Notes under the pieces: model-generated | The model's database searches: none | The model's input: the letters and a program-made list of their open reading frames with translations, nothing else | Told to the model about the DNA's origin: nothing | Translations under genes and position numbers: made by a program | Assembly: GCA_028023455.1 (NCBI GenBank) | Contig: JAQFVV010000018.1 | Coordinates: 5,111,800 to 5,175,799 of the forward strand | Source: Epiperipatus broadwayi | Taxonomy: Eukaryota > Onychophora > Udeonychophora > Euonychophora > Peripatidae | DNA length: 64,000 nucleotides | Reading direction: 5' to 3' | Shown: positions 25,973-38,846 of the stretch, in pieces | How positions within the stretch are numbered: position 1 is the first letter of the stretch | Layout of the letters: each line of letters opens with the position of its first letter

Positions 25973-27254
25973 GTAAGTGTTTTTTTTATATCTCTATTTT
26001 TCATTTATTTGCTATTTTCTAACACTAGGTACAGATTTTGGAATAAATATCTTTTTTTATTTTATTTAATCTTATAAATGTACTGTAACTCTTTTCTTAT
26101 ACCATATTTAGAATTTGACTTGAGTGGATTATTACCATACGCATATATTTGTGTGGTGTATATATATATACACGCAGACAAATCCAGATATTTAAATTAA
26201 ATACACTTTGTTTTTTAAATATGCTAAATTATAAATAATTTTTTATTATTCATAATTTATGTTCTTTCTCTAATGTTTCAAATATTCATATTGTAACCCT
26301 GGTACTCTTTCTTTTCATTTGATGTATCATAATAAACATATATTCATCTCTTTTTTTTTTTTTTTTTGTAAAAGAAAATAAAATTCTTAAATCTTTTCTC
26401 AAACTAACTATTGGTATTTGTTTTTTGTTTTTTGCAAATTATGAAATTTTATATTTTAATTTGAAAATAAATTTTAAGTATGTATTTCGTTCATTATAAC
26501 TGTTGTAAGTTCACACTTCTTGAATTATCTCCTTAGAAATGCCTTTTTTTTAAAAAAATTTACATTTTTTTAGACTATTTTAATTTTTGATTTCTAATAT
26601 TAATTTAAACTATTGTTTTCATTCTCTTATTTGGATTATTCATATTGTTGAATTTAATGTATTCACTGTTAAATGGTGGCTGGTATTCCATCCATGGCTT
26701 TTCTGTAATGTCTGAGCATTTTATATGACATAACCCCTATTCACACTATTCTGCCAATCCTTTTTATTTTTTATCACTCCAATAATGTGCTTCATTTTAT
26801 GATAACCATTGAATCTTAACATTATACCATCTTTCTGATTAGTTACCTATGTCATTGTAATTGCTGCATAATCAAAGTTTTCTGTTTTTATTTAATGTTT
26901 TATATTTATTAAATACTCAAATATCTTTATCACTTCTAATTTTTTTTTTCATAAAGAGATTTTTTGCTTCAAATTCTGATGAAAATAAACATTTTCATTT
27001 CTAAGTCAATCATCATATGATTAAAAAAAAGTTATTGGATTTCAGTATCTATTCAAAATGTAGCCTTTAACAAATGGCAGCAGTATATTAGCTTATGCAG
27101 AGTGTAATAACTATTGTCACAAATGTAAACCAGTATTAATGAATCCAAACAAGCATTTGATAAGCCAGCCAAAGTAATCAGTTGTAATTTGGAACCAGTT
27201 TTTTTTTAATTTTATCATATTTGAAATACAAGCATACTTCACATATCTGGAGCT
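25973..27254 (+). other. Probable intron following the SLC5 exon
   Basis: This T-rich sequence begins with the donor GTAAGTG. I see no second SLC5 exon (for example one with the MPEYL motif). Poly-T runs occur near 26350 and 26940. Confidence 0.45.
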
Positions 27255-27384
27255 TAATTATAAATATAGGGAATTTGAACTCAGACTTTCAAGCACCCTT
27301 CAACTATACACACTATCTCATACCACTGATAGATATGCTTGGCCATACACATGTAGAAATGACAAATAATCACTAATATATGCA

Positions 27385-27410
27385 TTTTATGCTGAATCAG
27401 CACTCATCAG
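27385..27410 (-). ncRNA. Decayed hammerhead-like core in S3
   Basis: The minus strand reads CTGATGA, then GTGCTG-ATT-CAGCAT as stem II with one G-T pair, then AAAA in place of GAAA. ACCAA before the core faces TTAGT after it, a stem I with a single mismatch. Loss of G12 predicts an inactive copy, but the architecture is complete. Confidence 0.4.
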
Positions 27411-27430
27411 TTGGTTCAGATCATCATCTC

Positions 27431-27433
<3 letters not shown>

Positions 27434-27472
<39 letters not shown>

Positions 27473-27502
27473 TGATTATATATATATATATATATATATA
27501 TA
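27434..27502. repeat. (TA)n microsatellite inside S3
   Basis: Two TA runs are separated by 'actgattat' and can pair with each other. This is expected to be unstable. Confidence 0.9.
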
Positions 27503-27670
27503 ATCAGTGTTCAGTTTATATTAAGATAGCAAATCTTCATACTTTAATGGATAGGCTTCAATCCACTTCAACCTGCAATTCTTCAGCCATCCATACTATT
27601 GAATATCTGATGATGGAAAGCCCAAATCCAATGCTGATGCCAATATTGTTGTTATGCCCATGTTGACCTC

Positions 27671-28148
27671 AAGCCACTCTACTCATATCATTCATTATCT
27701 TGAAATTGGAGATTAGTCTCAGTAGTAGTTATATCCATTGAGCTAGTTCATGGTGCATATTCTCATGTACCATACCATCATTATATGATGTTCATTAGGT
27801 ATTTGATCTGGAGCTTATGGAGTGGGTTCGAACTCAAGTTGGTCTCTGATCTAAATGTTGGGCTTGACTGGGTTTGAAGTACATTTTGTGAGTTCCAGAT
27901 CATGTTAAATGGAGAAAATCTTTTGACCAGTACATATATGTTTTTGGCATCCAACAAATTCAGACATGAAAATAACACATATATATGTTTTTCTGGATGA
28001 TCCTTTTATTTGCTTGCCTATACAATAATATCTACATGCACATATTTCATTAATATAAATGAGCACAGACCCTGTGTGCCTGCTTAACCCTTTATTTAAC
28101 CATTTTAGAAAAACCCTCAAAAGGAATATGTTCAACATATCATTAGTA
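27671..28148. other. Non-coding stretch between S3 and a TIR element
   Basis: No recognisable feature. Minus-strand open frames at 27781-27978 and 27905-28138 overlap each other and show no motif. Confidence 0.4.
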
Positions 28149-29100
28149 CACCTGGGTCTTGTTTTACATGATAGATAGGTTCCTCAGAAAACACGCGCAA
28201 ATGAAATCACACAAAAGTAGACGTAACTTACCTTGAAAAAGGGGGGATACAGACTGAGATTTTTCAAAAATTGCATAAAAGCAAAGCACCAACGTAAAAT
28301 TACTTTAAAATTTGTGCAAAAAAAAAAAAAGGAAATAAAATATGACTAATAAAAAATTTCAAATTTGAAAAAAATTGATACAAGACAAACTTTTTTTAAC
28401 TATAATATTTAATTTTATTCAAAACAATATATTTTTATGCATAATTTACAGTAATTTACATTTTTTTATACATGTTTTAATTATTATCGCGATTTGTCGA
28501 TAAGCAGGTTCGTTTGCAAACTGATAAAAAAATCAGATTCTTCACATGAGAAAATACAAGTAGCGCAATGTCACTCTCATGTTGTTAATGGTTTTCTGGT
28601 GGCAATGTAATTAGTAATTAATCTAACAACTAAAAATTAAATTCTTATTTTGTCTTTAATTTTTTAATTTTAAATTTAAATTGTGCTCACTGCTATTACT
28701 GATTAAAAATAAACTTGCAGACACTAAATGATTAATAATTGATTACGTTCTTTTTTAAAAAGTAAAAACAGAATGTGATTTAAAATGCAAAATTAACACG
28801 CACAATGTTTGAACAAATTTACATTATAATATTGTAAAATTTAATGTGTGTATACATAAAATGTGGAAATCATGATTTTAATTTCATTATTGCATAAAAT
28901 CTTACTATTATAAAGCACTGAAAATATTGAAATTACTAAGATGAAAGTTGAATTCCAATAATGTGCTATTACTTTCAATATACGCGAAATTTATTATTTA
29001 AAGTAATAGTGCATTATCGGAGTTCGACTTCCGGTGAAACATGGAATCGCATAACTTCAAAATTGTGTTAAATAAGTCCGCGTAAAAAGACACCCAAGTG
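28149..29100. mobile_element. Non-autonomous TIR element (MITE-like), about 0.95 kb
   Basis: The left end reads CACCTGGGTCTTGTTTTAC. The complement of the right end reads CACTTGGGTGTCTTTTTAC, giving about 20-bp imperfect terminal inverted repeats. No ORF is present. Near the right end, 28948-28975 and 29001-29030 form an internal hairpin (attccaataatg...tactttc against its complement). The right end abuts a (TG)n/(TA)n microsatellite, which obscures the target duplication. The superfamily cannot be fixed. Confidence 0.45.
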
Positions 29101-29145
29101 TGTGTGTATATATATATGTGTGTGTGTGTGAATACAAAATCCCTT

Positions 29146-29345
29146 ACTTTGGAACAGCCTTTAATACCAGCTCCTGATACAATATTTATGTGTGGGAGAT
29201 GATCTGGCCAACTGATGAGTGATAATTCAGCACAAAATGCATATATTGGTGATTACTTATCTTTTCTATATATGTATGGTATGAGATCATGTTGATAGTT
29301 GAAGGGTGCTTGAAAGTCTGAGTTCAAATCCCCTATATTTAACTT
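29146..29345 (+). repeat. Family S short repeat, copy S4, truncated at its 5' part
   Basis: S4 contains the hammerhead-like core (29212-29237) and, downstream, TGGTATGAGAT and GAGTTCAAATCC (29323-29334), which resemble the A and B boxes of a tRNA-type internal pol III promoter. The distal module present in S1-S3 is missing. Confidence 0.6.
29212..29237 (+). ncRNA. Decayed hammerhead-like core in S4
   Basis: CTGATGA is followed by GTGATA-ATT-CAGCAC (two stem mismatches) and AAAA. The text CACAAAA is what CpG decay of CACGAAA would leave. CCAA before the core pairs with TTGG at 29246-29249 as stem I. Confidence 0.4.
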
Positions 29346-29951
29346 TATCAATAAGGTTCTTTTTAATTACAATTTTGTTTTTATTTTTATTCTGGATTTT
29401 GATGATTGTTATCTTAACTGTTCAAACTTTTTATGACTTTCTACCTTTCTATCTAGTATGCTCCTTTTTATCTTGATGCCAAAATGTTGAACTTTTAGTA
29501 TGTTAGCTATAGCTTTAAAATGTAGCTTTAAATTTACTCATATAAATGAAGTGTTTTAATCAATTCTTGAAAAAAAAGATATTTAAGACATTTCCAGAAA
29601 GAGCTGAAATGAGTTTATTCTTTTAATATGTTGCTTTTATCTTTTCTATCCAAAGTTATTGAAAAATCTTTAATTTCAGCTTTAAAATTCTTGTTTGTTT
29701 TTTGAATGATAAGCATTATAGCTTTCAGAACATTCATTTTACTAGTGATACTTTACATTATACCATAGATTTTATCTATTGAAACTTTAGAAAGATTTTT
29801 TATCTCTAACACTCCATCCTAGTCAAGTTTGCCTTGAGACACTTTAAAATGATTTATTCATGTAGTATTCTATTTTATTTGTTACAATGGATATTTAGCT
29901 TTTTTTTCTAGCCATTTTATACAAGTTAAGAGGGAGGTTTTATTTAATATC
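29346..29951. other. AT-rich non-coding stretch left of the hAT element
   Basis: No gene or repeat boundary is visible. Confidence 0.4.
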
Positions 29952-29959
29952 TTCTATAA

Positions 29960-32742
29960 CAGGGATGGTTTTTCTACACGCATGGCACATTTGAATTTTT
30001 TACTGGCATGCGAACTATTTACATATACTAATTTTCTATGCTTTAAATTATTCAATATTTTTTTGTTGCTAAAATCGTTCTAATAAAAATTTATTGTAAA
30101 CCAAAAATAAAATAAATAAATATAATATTATACTAGAATTCAATTTACAATTGAATTCTGATTTGAATTCTGATTAGAAGCAATAAATTACAAAATTTGA
30201 AAAAATATATATACATATATAGGTGGGAATGATATTTTAAGTCAACCTGTCAAATGATTCCAATATAACTCTTTGAAGTAATTTTTTCCAAAGTAAAGTA
30301 AAAGTAATAAAATTATTTTCTGTCCTAATCTTTTTTACCTAAACGTGTTGACACCATTCATTTTTTTAACATAATCAAAATCATGAACAAAGGAATGAAA
30401 TGCTCAATCAATACTATCAAAGAAATTTTTTTTTTGCTTGAAGTTTTGTTGTAAAAGTGTAATGTAAAGATAATATATTTTAACATATAATAAATCTTTG
30501 ATTTATAAAATTATTAAAGCTCATTTAAATTTACTTTTAAATAATTTGTTACCATTATATTAATATAATTAGTGAAAATAAAAATAAAAAAATTGTTAAG
30601 CAGTAGAAAATTTCAAAATTGATAGACTGATGAATATGGAAGGATTAACAAAGGCATCAAGGCAATGTGTTTTATGTTCCATAGTTGTATTGAGAACATC
30701 ATCATAAAATGACATTATGAGATCAATCATAAATTGCTCTGGAAAAAAAGTGAAGATGAACAAAAAAAATATATTTCCCAAGCATTTAAAAATATAAATA
30801 TTCAATCAACATCTTAATGAAATTTATCAAAAATCATTCAAATATAACTGCTGCTAGTTTTTTATTTCAAATGTAATTGTCAAATATGGGAAACCTTTTA
30901 ATGATGGAGAATATATGAAAGAAGCTTGAATGAAATGTGCACCAGTTCTTTTTGAAGATTTTGAAAACAAAACAAAAATTATTGAGAACATAAAAGATTT
31001 ATCATCAGCTAGAAATACAATTAAAGAAAGAGTCCTGCAAATGGCTAACAAAATAACTTATCAACAAAAATGAGATATAAAATCTAGTTTAATTTCTCTC
31101 TGAATTGATGAAAGTACAGACATAAATGGATCAGCCTGCTGGCTATTTTTTTTCACTATTGCGATGGAAATAATATCAAAGAATTGATCTGTTTAAGCTC
31201 ATTAGTAACAACAACAAAAGGAATAGGTATTTGCAATGAAGTTTCAAATGTTCTCACTGAAAAACAAATAAATGTTGTCAACATTGTATCAGTAACTACA
31301 GATGATGCTCAGAGTATGACTGGAAAAGAAAATGGTTTTCTCAGTTTATTTACCCAACCATATTGGACATTCAATTTTAGGTTTTCATTGCATTATATAT
31401 CAGCAGGTTTTATGCACATGGTCAATTTTAAACCACTGGATGATGTTATGAACTGTTGTGACTAAGTTAGCCAATTTATTTTATAAATTTATTGAGTGGG
31501 GTGAACTCAGCATACAATGGTTTACTTATGTACTACAATGTCCGATGGTTAAGTTGAAGAAAAGTTCTTCAAAGATTCATTGAGTGTTTAGATGAAATTA
31601 GACTGTTTTTATGATGAGAAAATTATTGAAAAATATAAAGAATTAATGGATGTTCAATGGCTTTTGAAATTAATGTTTTTATTGATATTTTGTTCACATC
31701 TAAATGAATTAAAAGTGAAACTGCAAAGTTATAATAAAACAATTGTTGTTATGTTTGATTTGATCAAAGCATTAGAAGTTAAATTCAAATATTCAACCAT
31801 GATGTTATTTCTTACACCTTCAAATATTTTTTGAATCTAAAAAAGTTCTTGAGTGATTTAAAATCTCACAAGAAGCCAGATCACGTAAAGTTGATGCAAG
31901 ACATTTGTGCTGTAATTCAATTGATAATTGATGAATTTCCTTTAAGATTTACACAGTTCAGACAATTTTCAAAAACATCAAAATTTATTTTATACCCAGA
32001 CACAATATCAATGGAGTCTCAAGTTAGAAAATTTTGAATGGCTTAATTAGGAAAATATGGAAATGCAATCAGTCAATTTTCAATCCAGTTCTATATGGAA
32101 ACAGAAATTTGTTGATTTGAGGAATGAGTTAGAAACAATGGAAAATGATTGATTATTGGACATATGTAAAAAGAATGCTGAAGAGGAACTATTGGCTGCC
32201 TGGAATACTATTCCTGAAACATTTCATTGTTTACAAAAATTAGCGACCACTACATTATCAATTTTCTCTTCTGCATATGCATGTGAATCATTGTTTTCAG
32301 AAATGAATTTAATTAAAGACAGTTTGAGAAATAGAATGACAGATGAATCTAGTTCAGCATCTACATTATTAAAATTGACAAAATGTGAACCAGATATAAA
32401 GCATTTGGCATCCAATGTACAACAGCAAAAATCTCATTAAATAATGTCTATTTACATTGATTTTATGTTTATTTCCAACCTTTTGTTTTAATTACTATTA
32501 ATTTTTTTACTATTACATTTTATTCAACATGTGGTCTTAAAAATAAATATTGTTCACTTTTATTTAGCTTTTTTAGAATTTTTGTTTAATTATTATTATT
32601 ATTTTGTTTTATAAACTTTTAAAAAACTATAAAAATTAAATTGTTTATATTTTGATTTAATAACTGTATGGCACGCCAATCATTCAATAAATAATTTTTA
32701 GAAATTTTTGGCACGTACATGTAAAAAGGTTCACCATCCCTG
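29960..32742 (+). mobile_element. hAT DNA transposon, inactive, 2,783 bp
   Basis: The ends are CAGGGATGGT on the left and its exact complement ACCATCCCTG on the right, the classic hAT terminus. The flanks TTCTATAA (29952-29959) and TTCTACAA (32743-32750) form an 8-bp target duplication with one difference, as expected for hAT. The interior carries a broken transposase gene on the plus strand. Several stops and frameshifts show that the copy is old. Confidence 0.9.
30847..32440 (+). pseudogene. hAT transposase pseudogene
   Basis: This is a degraded transposase of the ZBED/GTF2IRD2-related hAT group. Pieces in order are VKYGKPFNDGEYMKEA near 30880, then SLIS-x-IDESTDINGSA near 31090 (the catalytic-core D-E-S-T-D block). 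Next comes VSVTTDDAQSMTGKENG at about 31290-31330, matching the VTTDGAPSMTG block that holds a catalytic Asp. The last is the C-terminal dimerisation domain at 32156-32440 (LATTTLSIFSSAYACESLFSEMNLIKD, then NRMTDE). Frames change near 31170, 31465, 31590, 31830 and 32150, and stops interrupt them. No zinc-finger BED domain is recognisable at the N-terminal side. Confidence 0.8.
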
Positions 32743-32750
32743 TTCTACAA

Positions 32751-33233
32751 ATACTACTATTCTTAGAATTCTATTTTTTATTCAGCTTTTCTTTTATACA
32801 CATAAATAATAATTTATTTCACTATTGTCATTACTCTACTTTTACCATATTCTTTCAAAAAGCCTCTCTTACTTTTATTTTTTTAATACTCAAATGAAAT
32901 TTATGTCTAAAAATTCATTTCAATATTTAATTAAATATTTATGTACACACACTTACACAAGATATTGAAACTGTAAATAAACATGAATTAAAAATTCATT
33001 AAATTAAAAAAAAAAAAAAGGAATAGAAAGTCTTGTACAATGTTTAGATATACTGTAAATGATCAAATTACAATGTTAAAATTTGTTCATAATGTTGCCT
33101 TCTATATATAAAATTTTTAAAAATTAATTTAAAACAAAATTTAAACAGACAGCTCACTACAAAAAAAAATATTTAATATATCAACCCAGCTTTCATTTCT
33201 TAATGGAACATTTTATATAGTTTGTAAATATAT
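32751..33233. other. AT-rich spacer between hAT element and LTR F
   Basis: No gene or repeat is recognised. Confidence 0.4.
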
Positions 33234-36200
33234 TGTAACCTGTCCACCCTAATTCTCCACATATCCACAGTTCAAATCGATCCTATATCTAGCTTAGCTC
33301 AGATATTAAAGTATAAACTATATAAAAATACTACTTTAAGAGACTCAACAATTGATTATAAATATCTATTATATAACCTGTAAGGTAGATTTAAGAGACG
33401 GTGACAATAAAGTGGTTTTAACATTGAGAAAACATAAAATATATCTTCCAATGGCATAGCTATTGTAAAAATCTTTCAACTATTATTTTGGTATATTCCT
33501 TAGGAAAAATCTCCATGATAGATAATGACTAACATGATCTTTCATTGAAAATAATGTTTATCTTTTTTTTACTTATCTAATCAATTACTTAAAAAATAAT
33601 GAAATCCCATGTGTTCTAAAATACTTTATAATGATTATTACAACCTTATGTATATTTCAAGGACATCAATTATTCTTTTATAATAAAATAACAATTACTC
33701 CATTTAAGATATTTGAATAATAAAAGAGATTTTACTAATATACAATTATCTTAATAATAACTACACCTAACATTACAAGTACAAATTAAATCATTTTTTT
33801 AAAACCAGCATATCTTTAACAAGAATAATAGAAGAAATTCCAACTTATTGCTTACTATTGTATTTTCCAACAATTAATTTAATTATAAACTAGAAACACT
33901 AATAAAAATGAATTACTTTTTTGATTATCAGAAACCCATTAATTAAACTAACAACCCCCTTTTTTAATCACTTTAGTAAATTACTTAATCAACCTACACT
34001 GTTTAAAATTTCATCTTAACCCAAAATGTAAATTGGCTGAGGTATCCTCATGCAATCTCTCCTGTAACCTCATATACCATCTTAAATTTATTCTAAGAAT
34101 GAATTCAAATTACTTTTAAAATAAAATAATGTGACTTAAAAGATATAATTATTTCCAGTTAAAATCTGATGCCCTTAAATAATATCACTTAAATAGTTAT
34201 AATTTAATTTAATAAAGAATTAATTTATCAATTTTTTTTAAATAATATGTCCCATAATTTATGTATTTGGATATGACAGTGTGATGAAAATAATTCTGAG
34301 TAGAAACAAAGCTATTACTCTACATTTATATTAAAATATTTGTTTATTTAAACAAATAACAATAATCAATAATAAACTATAAACACATATAATATTATTA
34401 ACATCTTTGTACAATTATTTACATTAATGAGAACAATAACATACTGCTTTAAAAGTGAACTTTTAAATTACATAAGTATTTTATTATTTAAATCTCAAAT
34501 TGGTTATTGTTAACATATATGAAATTTCTTTCTTGCTATGATTTTATAATAATGTTTATCAGTTTTGAATATGGTTCAATTTTTCTGTTCTTTCTATTGA
34601 ATACACCATATATTACTCTTTTTACTTCCCTTCCCTTCCCTACAATACAATTCTTTCATAAATTTTCATGTTTTGTATACATATAATTTCTACTAATAAC
34701 CATACCTTTAACTTTACAGTTATGTTGTTGGTTTTTATAATATAAAATTTATAAGATTAAAATAAGTAATGGTACCAAGATTAAACTACCCCTTGATAAT
34801 TATTTTTTCCATGTATCCTTTCTTTCTTTTTATTTTCATCATTGATCTCATTTTCCTTCAATATGGTATCAATTCAAAAATTATTTAAGTATTATAATAT
34901 TTGTTTTGCATTTACTTCATATCAAACAATTTTCTACACCTTAGACAAGATATTATAATCTTTCTTAAAATACAACCAACTGTATTTGATGCTTACTATC
35001 TAAACATTCTGTAGATAAGAAACTGATTTTAGTACATTAAAATACTATAAATATAAAATGGAGGTCTCCTTTGATTTTAAATAAGATGTGCTCTCATGGT
35101 GAGTAGTCATTTTCTCTTAATAATGCTACTTTAACATCCAGGCTTCCACATTAAGCTCTTATGGATTTTAACATCACTATTTTATGGAAATTCCTCTTAC
35201 CATTGTGTCTCAAAACTACATATATGGGTGTCACCTAGACTAATTTCATTATATTATTTCTATCAGTTCTTCAGGAAAGTATAATTTAAACACATTAATC
35301 CTATCCTGGAATTATAACTTATCCCTAACATGCATTTCTAGCATCCACCATTACAAAATAGTACTAGCCTAGTATTACAATATTATTTTCCCAAGTGTTT
35401 GTTGTCTTACAAATCTAACAATGATCTGTTACAAGACAAACTATATAATTTGAAAACCATCAGTGTTTATTTTAATACATTTAATCCTTTCATATTACTC
35501 TTTAAAATTTCAATATCATATATTTTTTTAATATATTATTAATTATTTCATATTTTAAAACATATAACTTAAATTATTGTTTTACTCCTATTTTCTTTCT
35601 TTTTTCTTCATGCATATTATATTCTCATCCTAAGCATAACTTTTAAAGTTATTAATTTAAAACAAACATTAAAATATAATACATATTAATAAATCAAATC
35701 ATTTAACTTAACTAATTTAATATTAAACTTAACACCTAATATAGTGTTGGCAATTGTATTTAAAATAATACCCAAAGAAAAAAAATTGTTTATTTTTTTT
35801 TCTTCTTCCTTGTGATGCTTGCGATGCCTTCTCATATATTTCAATATGATATTTAATACTTCCTTGCAAATTATTATTTTAAACTACTAAGTTTATTATC
35901 ATGTCCCAGGAATTTCTACCCAACACTTAAAATAATAAAATGAAATCTTTCGCAGTTAGATGTTTCTTGAGGCAATTTTCTATATTTACATGATTAAATT
36001 TTTTTTTTCATCTTTATAAAAGTTAATGAGATCTGTAATTAAACAATCAAGTCAAACATATATCTAAATGTTGGTCTCCTCATTAATTATTCACAGTATT
36101 GATCAAAGAATCATTTTCATTTAAAGTCTTTTTTTTCATCCTTATTTTCTATATAAGAATTTCTTCCTCTTATGATAAACATAAATAAGTTCCTTGAAAT

Positions 36201-37380
36201 TAAATTTCTTGTAATTTAATTTTTGATTTATTTAACAGACTTAATCTTAATATCTCTTTTCATTGAATTCTCTAACATTTCTTACTTTAATAGAAAATTA
36301 TAATGGCTAAATAGAGGACTTATCTCGGCTATAAACTTTTATTTAGACTAATTAACAATAAGCATTTATTATCCTATTTGTTTGATTAAAATTAATATTG
36401 CTTTATAAAACTATTACAAATGTCCATTCTTAAATATTAATCTTGTACATTTAATTTGAATAGTGCAAATTATTTTGATTGTCAACACTAATTATTTTCT
36501 TTAATCTTTCATCTCAGTTATACCTTAAAGTTTTATAAATTCTCTTCCTTAATTCATGAAAGTTAGTACTTTTTATTTTTGTTTGGTTCTGCTTATTATT
36601 CAAACTGTTACTTAAACTATTCAATAAAGGAGAGATAAAGTGAAACTATTTTCTAGCGTGACCGATTGTCCGCTTTTTAATTACTTGGAACAGAGTACTT
36701 TTATCCTTCACCATTTTTCTATTCATAATAATAATATATACTGGTAATTTTTTTAATAATTAGCATTTTAAAATTATAGATTGACTTCCCACATTGTAAC
36801 CTGTGACACTGACTAAGAGATTAGTTTAAATTACTCTACCATCTTGTTAAACTTCTATTAAGTATTTTATATTCATTTCCTTACTATTAATTTACTTATA
36901 TAATTGCTTTACAAAATAAAATATTTTGAATTTGATGAATTTTACAAATATTTTATACGATTTACATTATTTATAGATTTCTTTCCTCCTCTGATCATCT
37001 GCTAATTCTATTAATATTCCCCAAACATGATATGAAAACCAATTACTTAAAAGTTGTCTATCAGTTCCTTAATATTTAACTTGTTATTTTAAAATTTAAC
37101 ACATAAAAAAAATATTTTAAAACTTATAAAATTCAAACAAGTTTTTAATTGAAATTTAAAATACATTATTTCCTCAGCTTCACAGAAATATTTTAATAAG
37201 AATATTTAATAATGATATTTTATTATCATTATAATTAATTTTAAAAATATATTATTAAAATTACATAACTGATATATAAAACAAAAACAATTATGAGTGC
37301 CAGTTTAAAATTTAAAATTTTGTTCTATCATATACATCTTACATACTCCGTTATTACAATGAACCACTTGAAAGGTTACA
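33234..37380. mobile_element. Probable solo LTR F, 4,147 bp
   Basis: The block starts TGTAACCT and ends AGGTTACA, a perfect 8-bp inverted repeat with TG...CA ends. ATAT precedes it (33230-33233) and follows it (37381-37384), giving a perfect 4-bp target duplication. There is no coding sequence. The plus strand is T/C-rich in its second half, as in the A and B LTRs, and a B-box-like 'cagttcaaatcgatcc' lies 40 bp from the start as in the A LTR. No second copy is in the window. The length is extreme for an LTR, so an alternative is a complete but ORF-less element. Confidence 0.5.
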
Positions 37381-37849
37381 ATATATATATTATGGGAATG
37401 AGAGTTGTAATAAGTTTAATCGTTTTTATGTACATATATGTATTTTACTCATTATATTTATTGTAATGTGATGTAAATAATGCCCATTAGGTGGAGTTGC
37501 TATAGGATTAATGGAGAGAAATTTATGATCAAGAGAGAGATCTGGAATTGTTAGCATTTAGAAAGTGTTTCGTTTGCCATTTTAAATATAGTTTTTTAAA
37601 AAAATTATTTTTTTTAGTATGTGTTAATGTGAGATTTTATAACTAAGTTGTTCTTAAGATTAGTGGGTTTTTTAGTAAGTTTGCTATTAAACAATTTTTT
37701 AATTTAAGAAAGGAAGTAATTTATTCCAGAAAGAAGATAACATTTTGAGGCCTAATATCGGGAAGCATGTTTATCGATCGCCATTGAAAGAAAGTGAAGT
37801 TTTTCATATTTTGTGTAAAGGGATTTGAAGAGTAGGAGAGGAAGCATAA
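37381..37849. other. Short unique stretch before the non-LTR element
   Basis: It opens with (AT)n at 37381-37391. No coding motif is found. The 5' untranslated part of the following element may start in here, but its boundary cannot be seen. Confidence 0.35.
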
Positions 37850-38846
37850 GGTTATATACAGTAGGTGACTTAAAAAATAAGAAATATGGATTGCCTTTGT
37901 ATCCCATAATGCATATATAATGGTCAGAAAGAAAGTAGGCATGCTATGGTAAAGTGTATCATATGTGATGAGCTTTATCATTTGAAATGCTTAAATAAAG
38001 CTAGGAAATATTTAATAGGTTTATGATTTATATAGGCAATGTGTAAATGTGATAAAAGAGGTGAAGAAGTGGTTTCCAATTGTAGACTGTTTACAAAGAA
38101 AGACAGGAGAAATGGAGCAAAATGTAATTGAGGAAGATAGAATGGAGAATGATTTTAGTAAAGGGACAAGACATATGGATGGAAAAATAAGTAGTGCAAT
38201 AGAGATGTTTAGCCAAAGAATAAGTAAGATATAGGAAGAGGTAAAGAATGTAGAAGCAAAATTTATATTATTAGAGATGAAGTGTGAGCAGATAAAGAAA
38301 TTATTGAGTAGGAATGATAAGAAAGAAGTGAATATGGTATGGATGAAGTATAGAAAGTGAACTATGAGACAGTATTGATAGGAGATTCCCTCATTAGAAA
38401 ATGTGATATAATTACAAGGGAAAATAGAAACAGGTATGTAAGAGTATGTTTGCCTGGACCTAGAATTAGGGATATTACAGATAAGGTAAAGAAGCATGGG
38501 TGTATAGATGTGTATGTCAGGATAGGGACTAATAACTTGTCATAGCCATCAGAGAGAGTAAAAGATGAGTATAGAATTGATTAGTAATTTATGTCAGATT
38601 AAAGGAAGAGTAAAAATAGTTGAATTATTCCCAAGATTTTACAAGAGGTTTATGTCAGATAGAGCATGTTCTATAAATGAGAGATTGAAAAAATTGTGTG
38701 ATAAAAATGATGTTATGCTTGTGGATGTATGCAATTATTTTATTAATAAGAGGGAGTTATATAGTAAAGATGGATTACACTTTAAAGGAAGTGAAGGTTT
38801 AGGTAGTTTGATTTATAAAGAATATTATAGTTCAGAAAACTTATAA
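37850..38846 (+). pseudogene. Non-LTR retrotransposon ORF1: PHD-like finger and SGNH esterase, broken
   Basis: Two domains known together in ORF1 of CR1-group retrotransposons are visible. From 37890 to 38110 is a Cys/His-rich segment: VKCIICDELYHLKC, and later MCKCDKRG, consistent with a PHD-type finger. A charged helical stretch follows (38109-38230, MEQNVIEEDR). The SGNH/GDSL hydrolase begins at 38357: TVLIGDSLIRKC carries the GDS nucleophile motif. RIGTNNLS near 38525-38545 matches the third block, and DGLHFKGSEG near 38770-38800 supplies the Asp-x-x-His pair. Stops at 38233 and 38543 and other lesions interrupt it. Known ORF1 esterases are thought to act in ribonucleoprotein or lipid interactions; no activity is expected here. 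Confidence 0.7.

Larger units (their letters stand above)
27255..27670 (-). repeat. Family S short repeat, copy S3
   Basis: This is the longest copy, read on the minus strand. The tRNA-like box is the complement of 'gggaatttgaactcagac' at 27269-27286. The hammerhead-like core is at 27385-27410. A long (TA)n expansion (27434-27502, interrupted by 'ctgatta') sits inside the copy between the core and the distal part. The distal part (27505-27665) is shared with S1 and S2, for example 'agatagcaaatcttca'. Confidence 0.65.

Noticed and set aside
38021-38497. Minus-strand 158-codon hydrophobic frame
   Set aside because: Antisense shadow of the PHD-esterase ORF1 of the non-LTR element.
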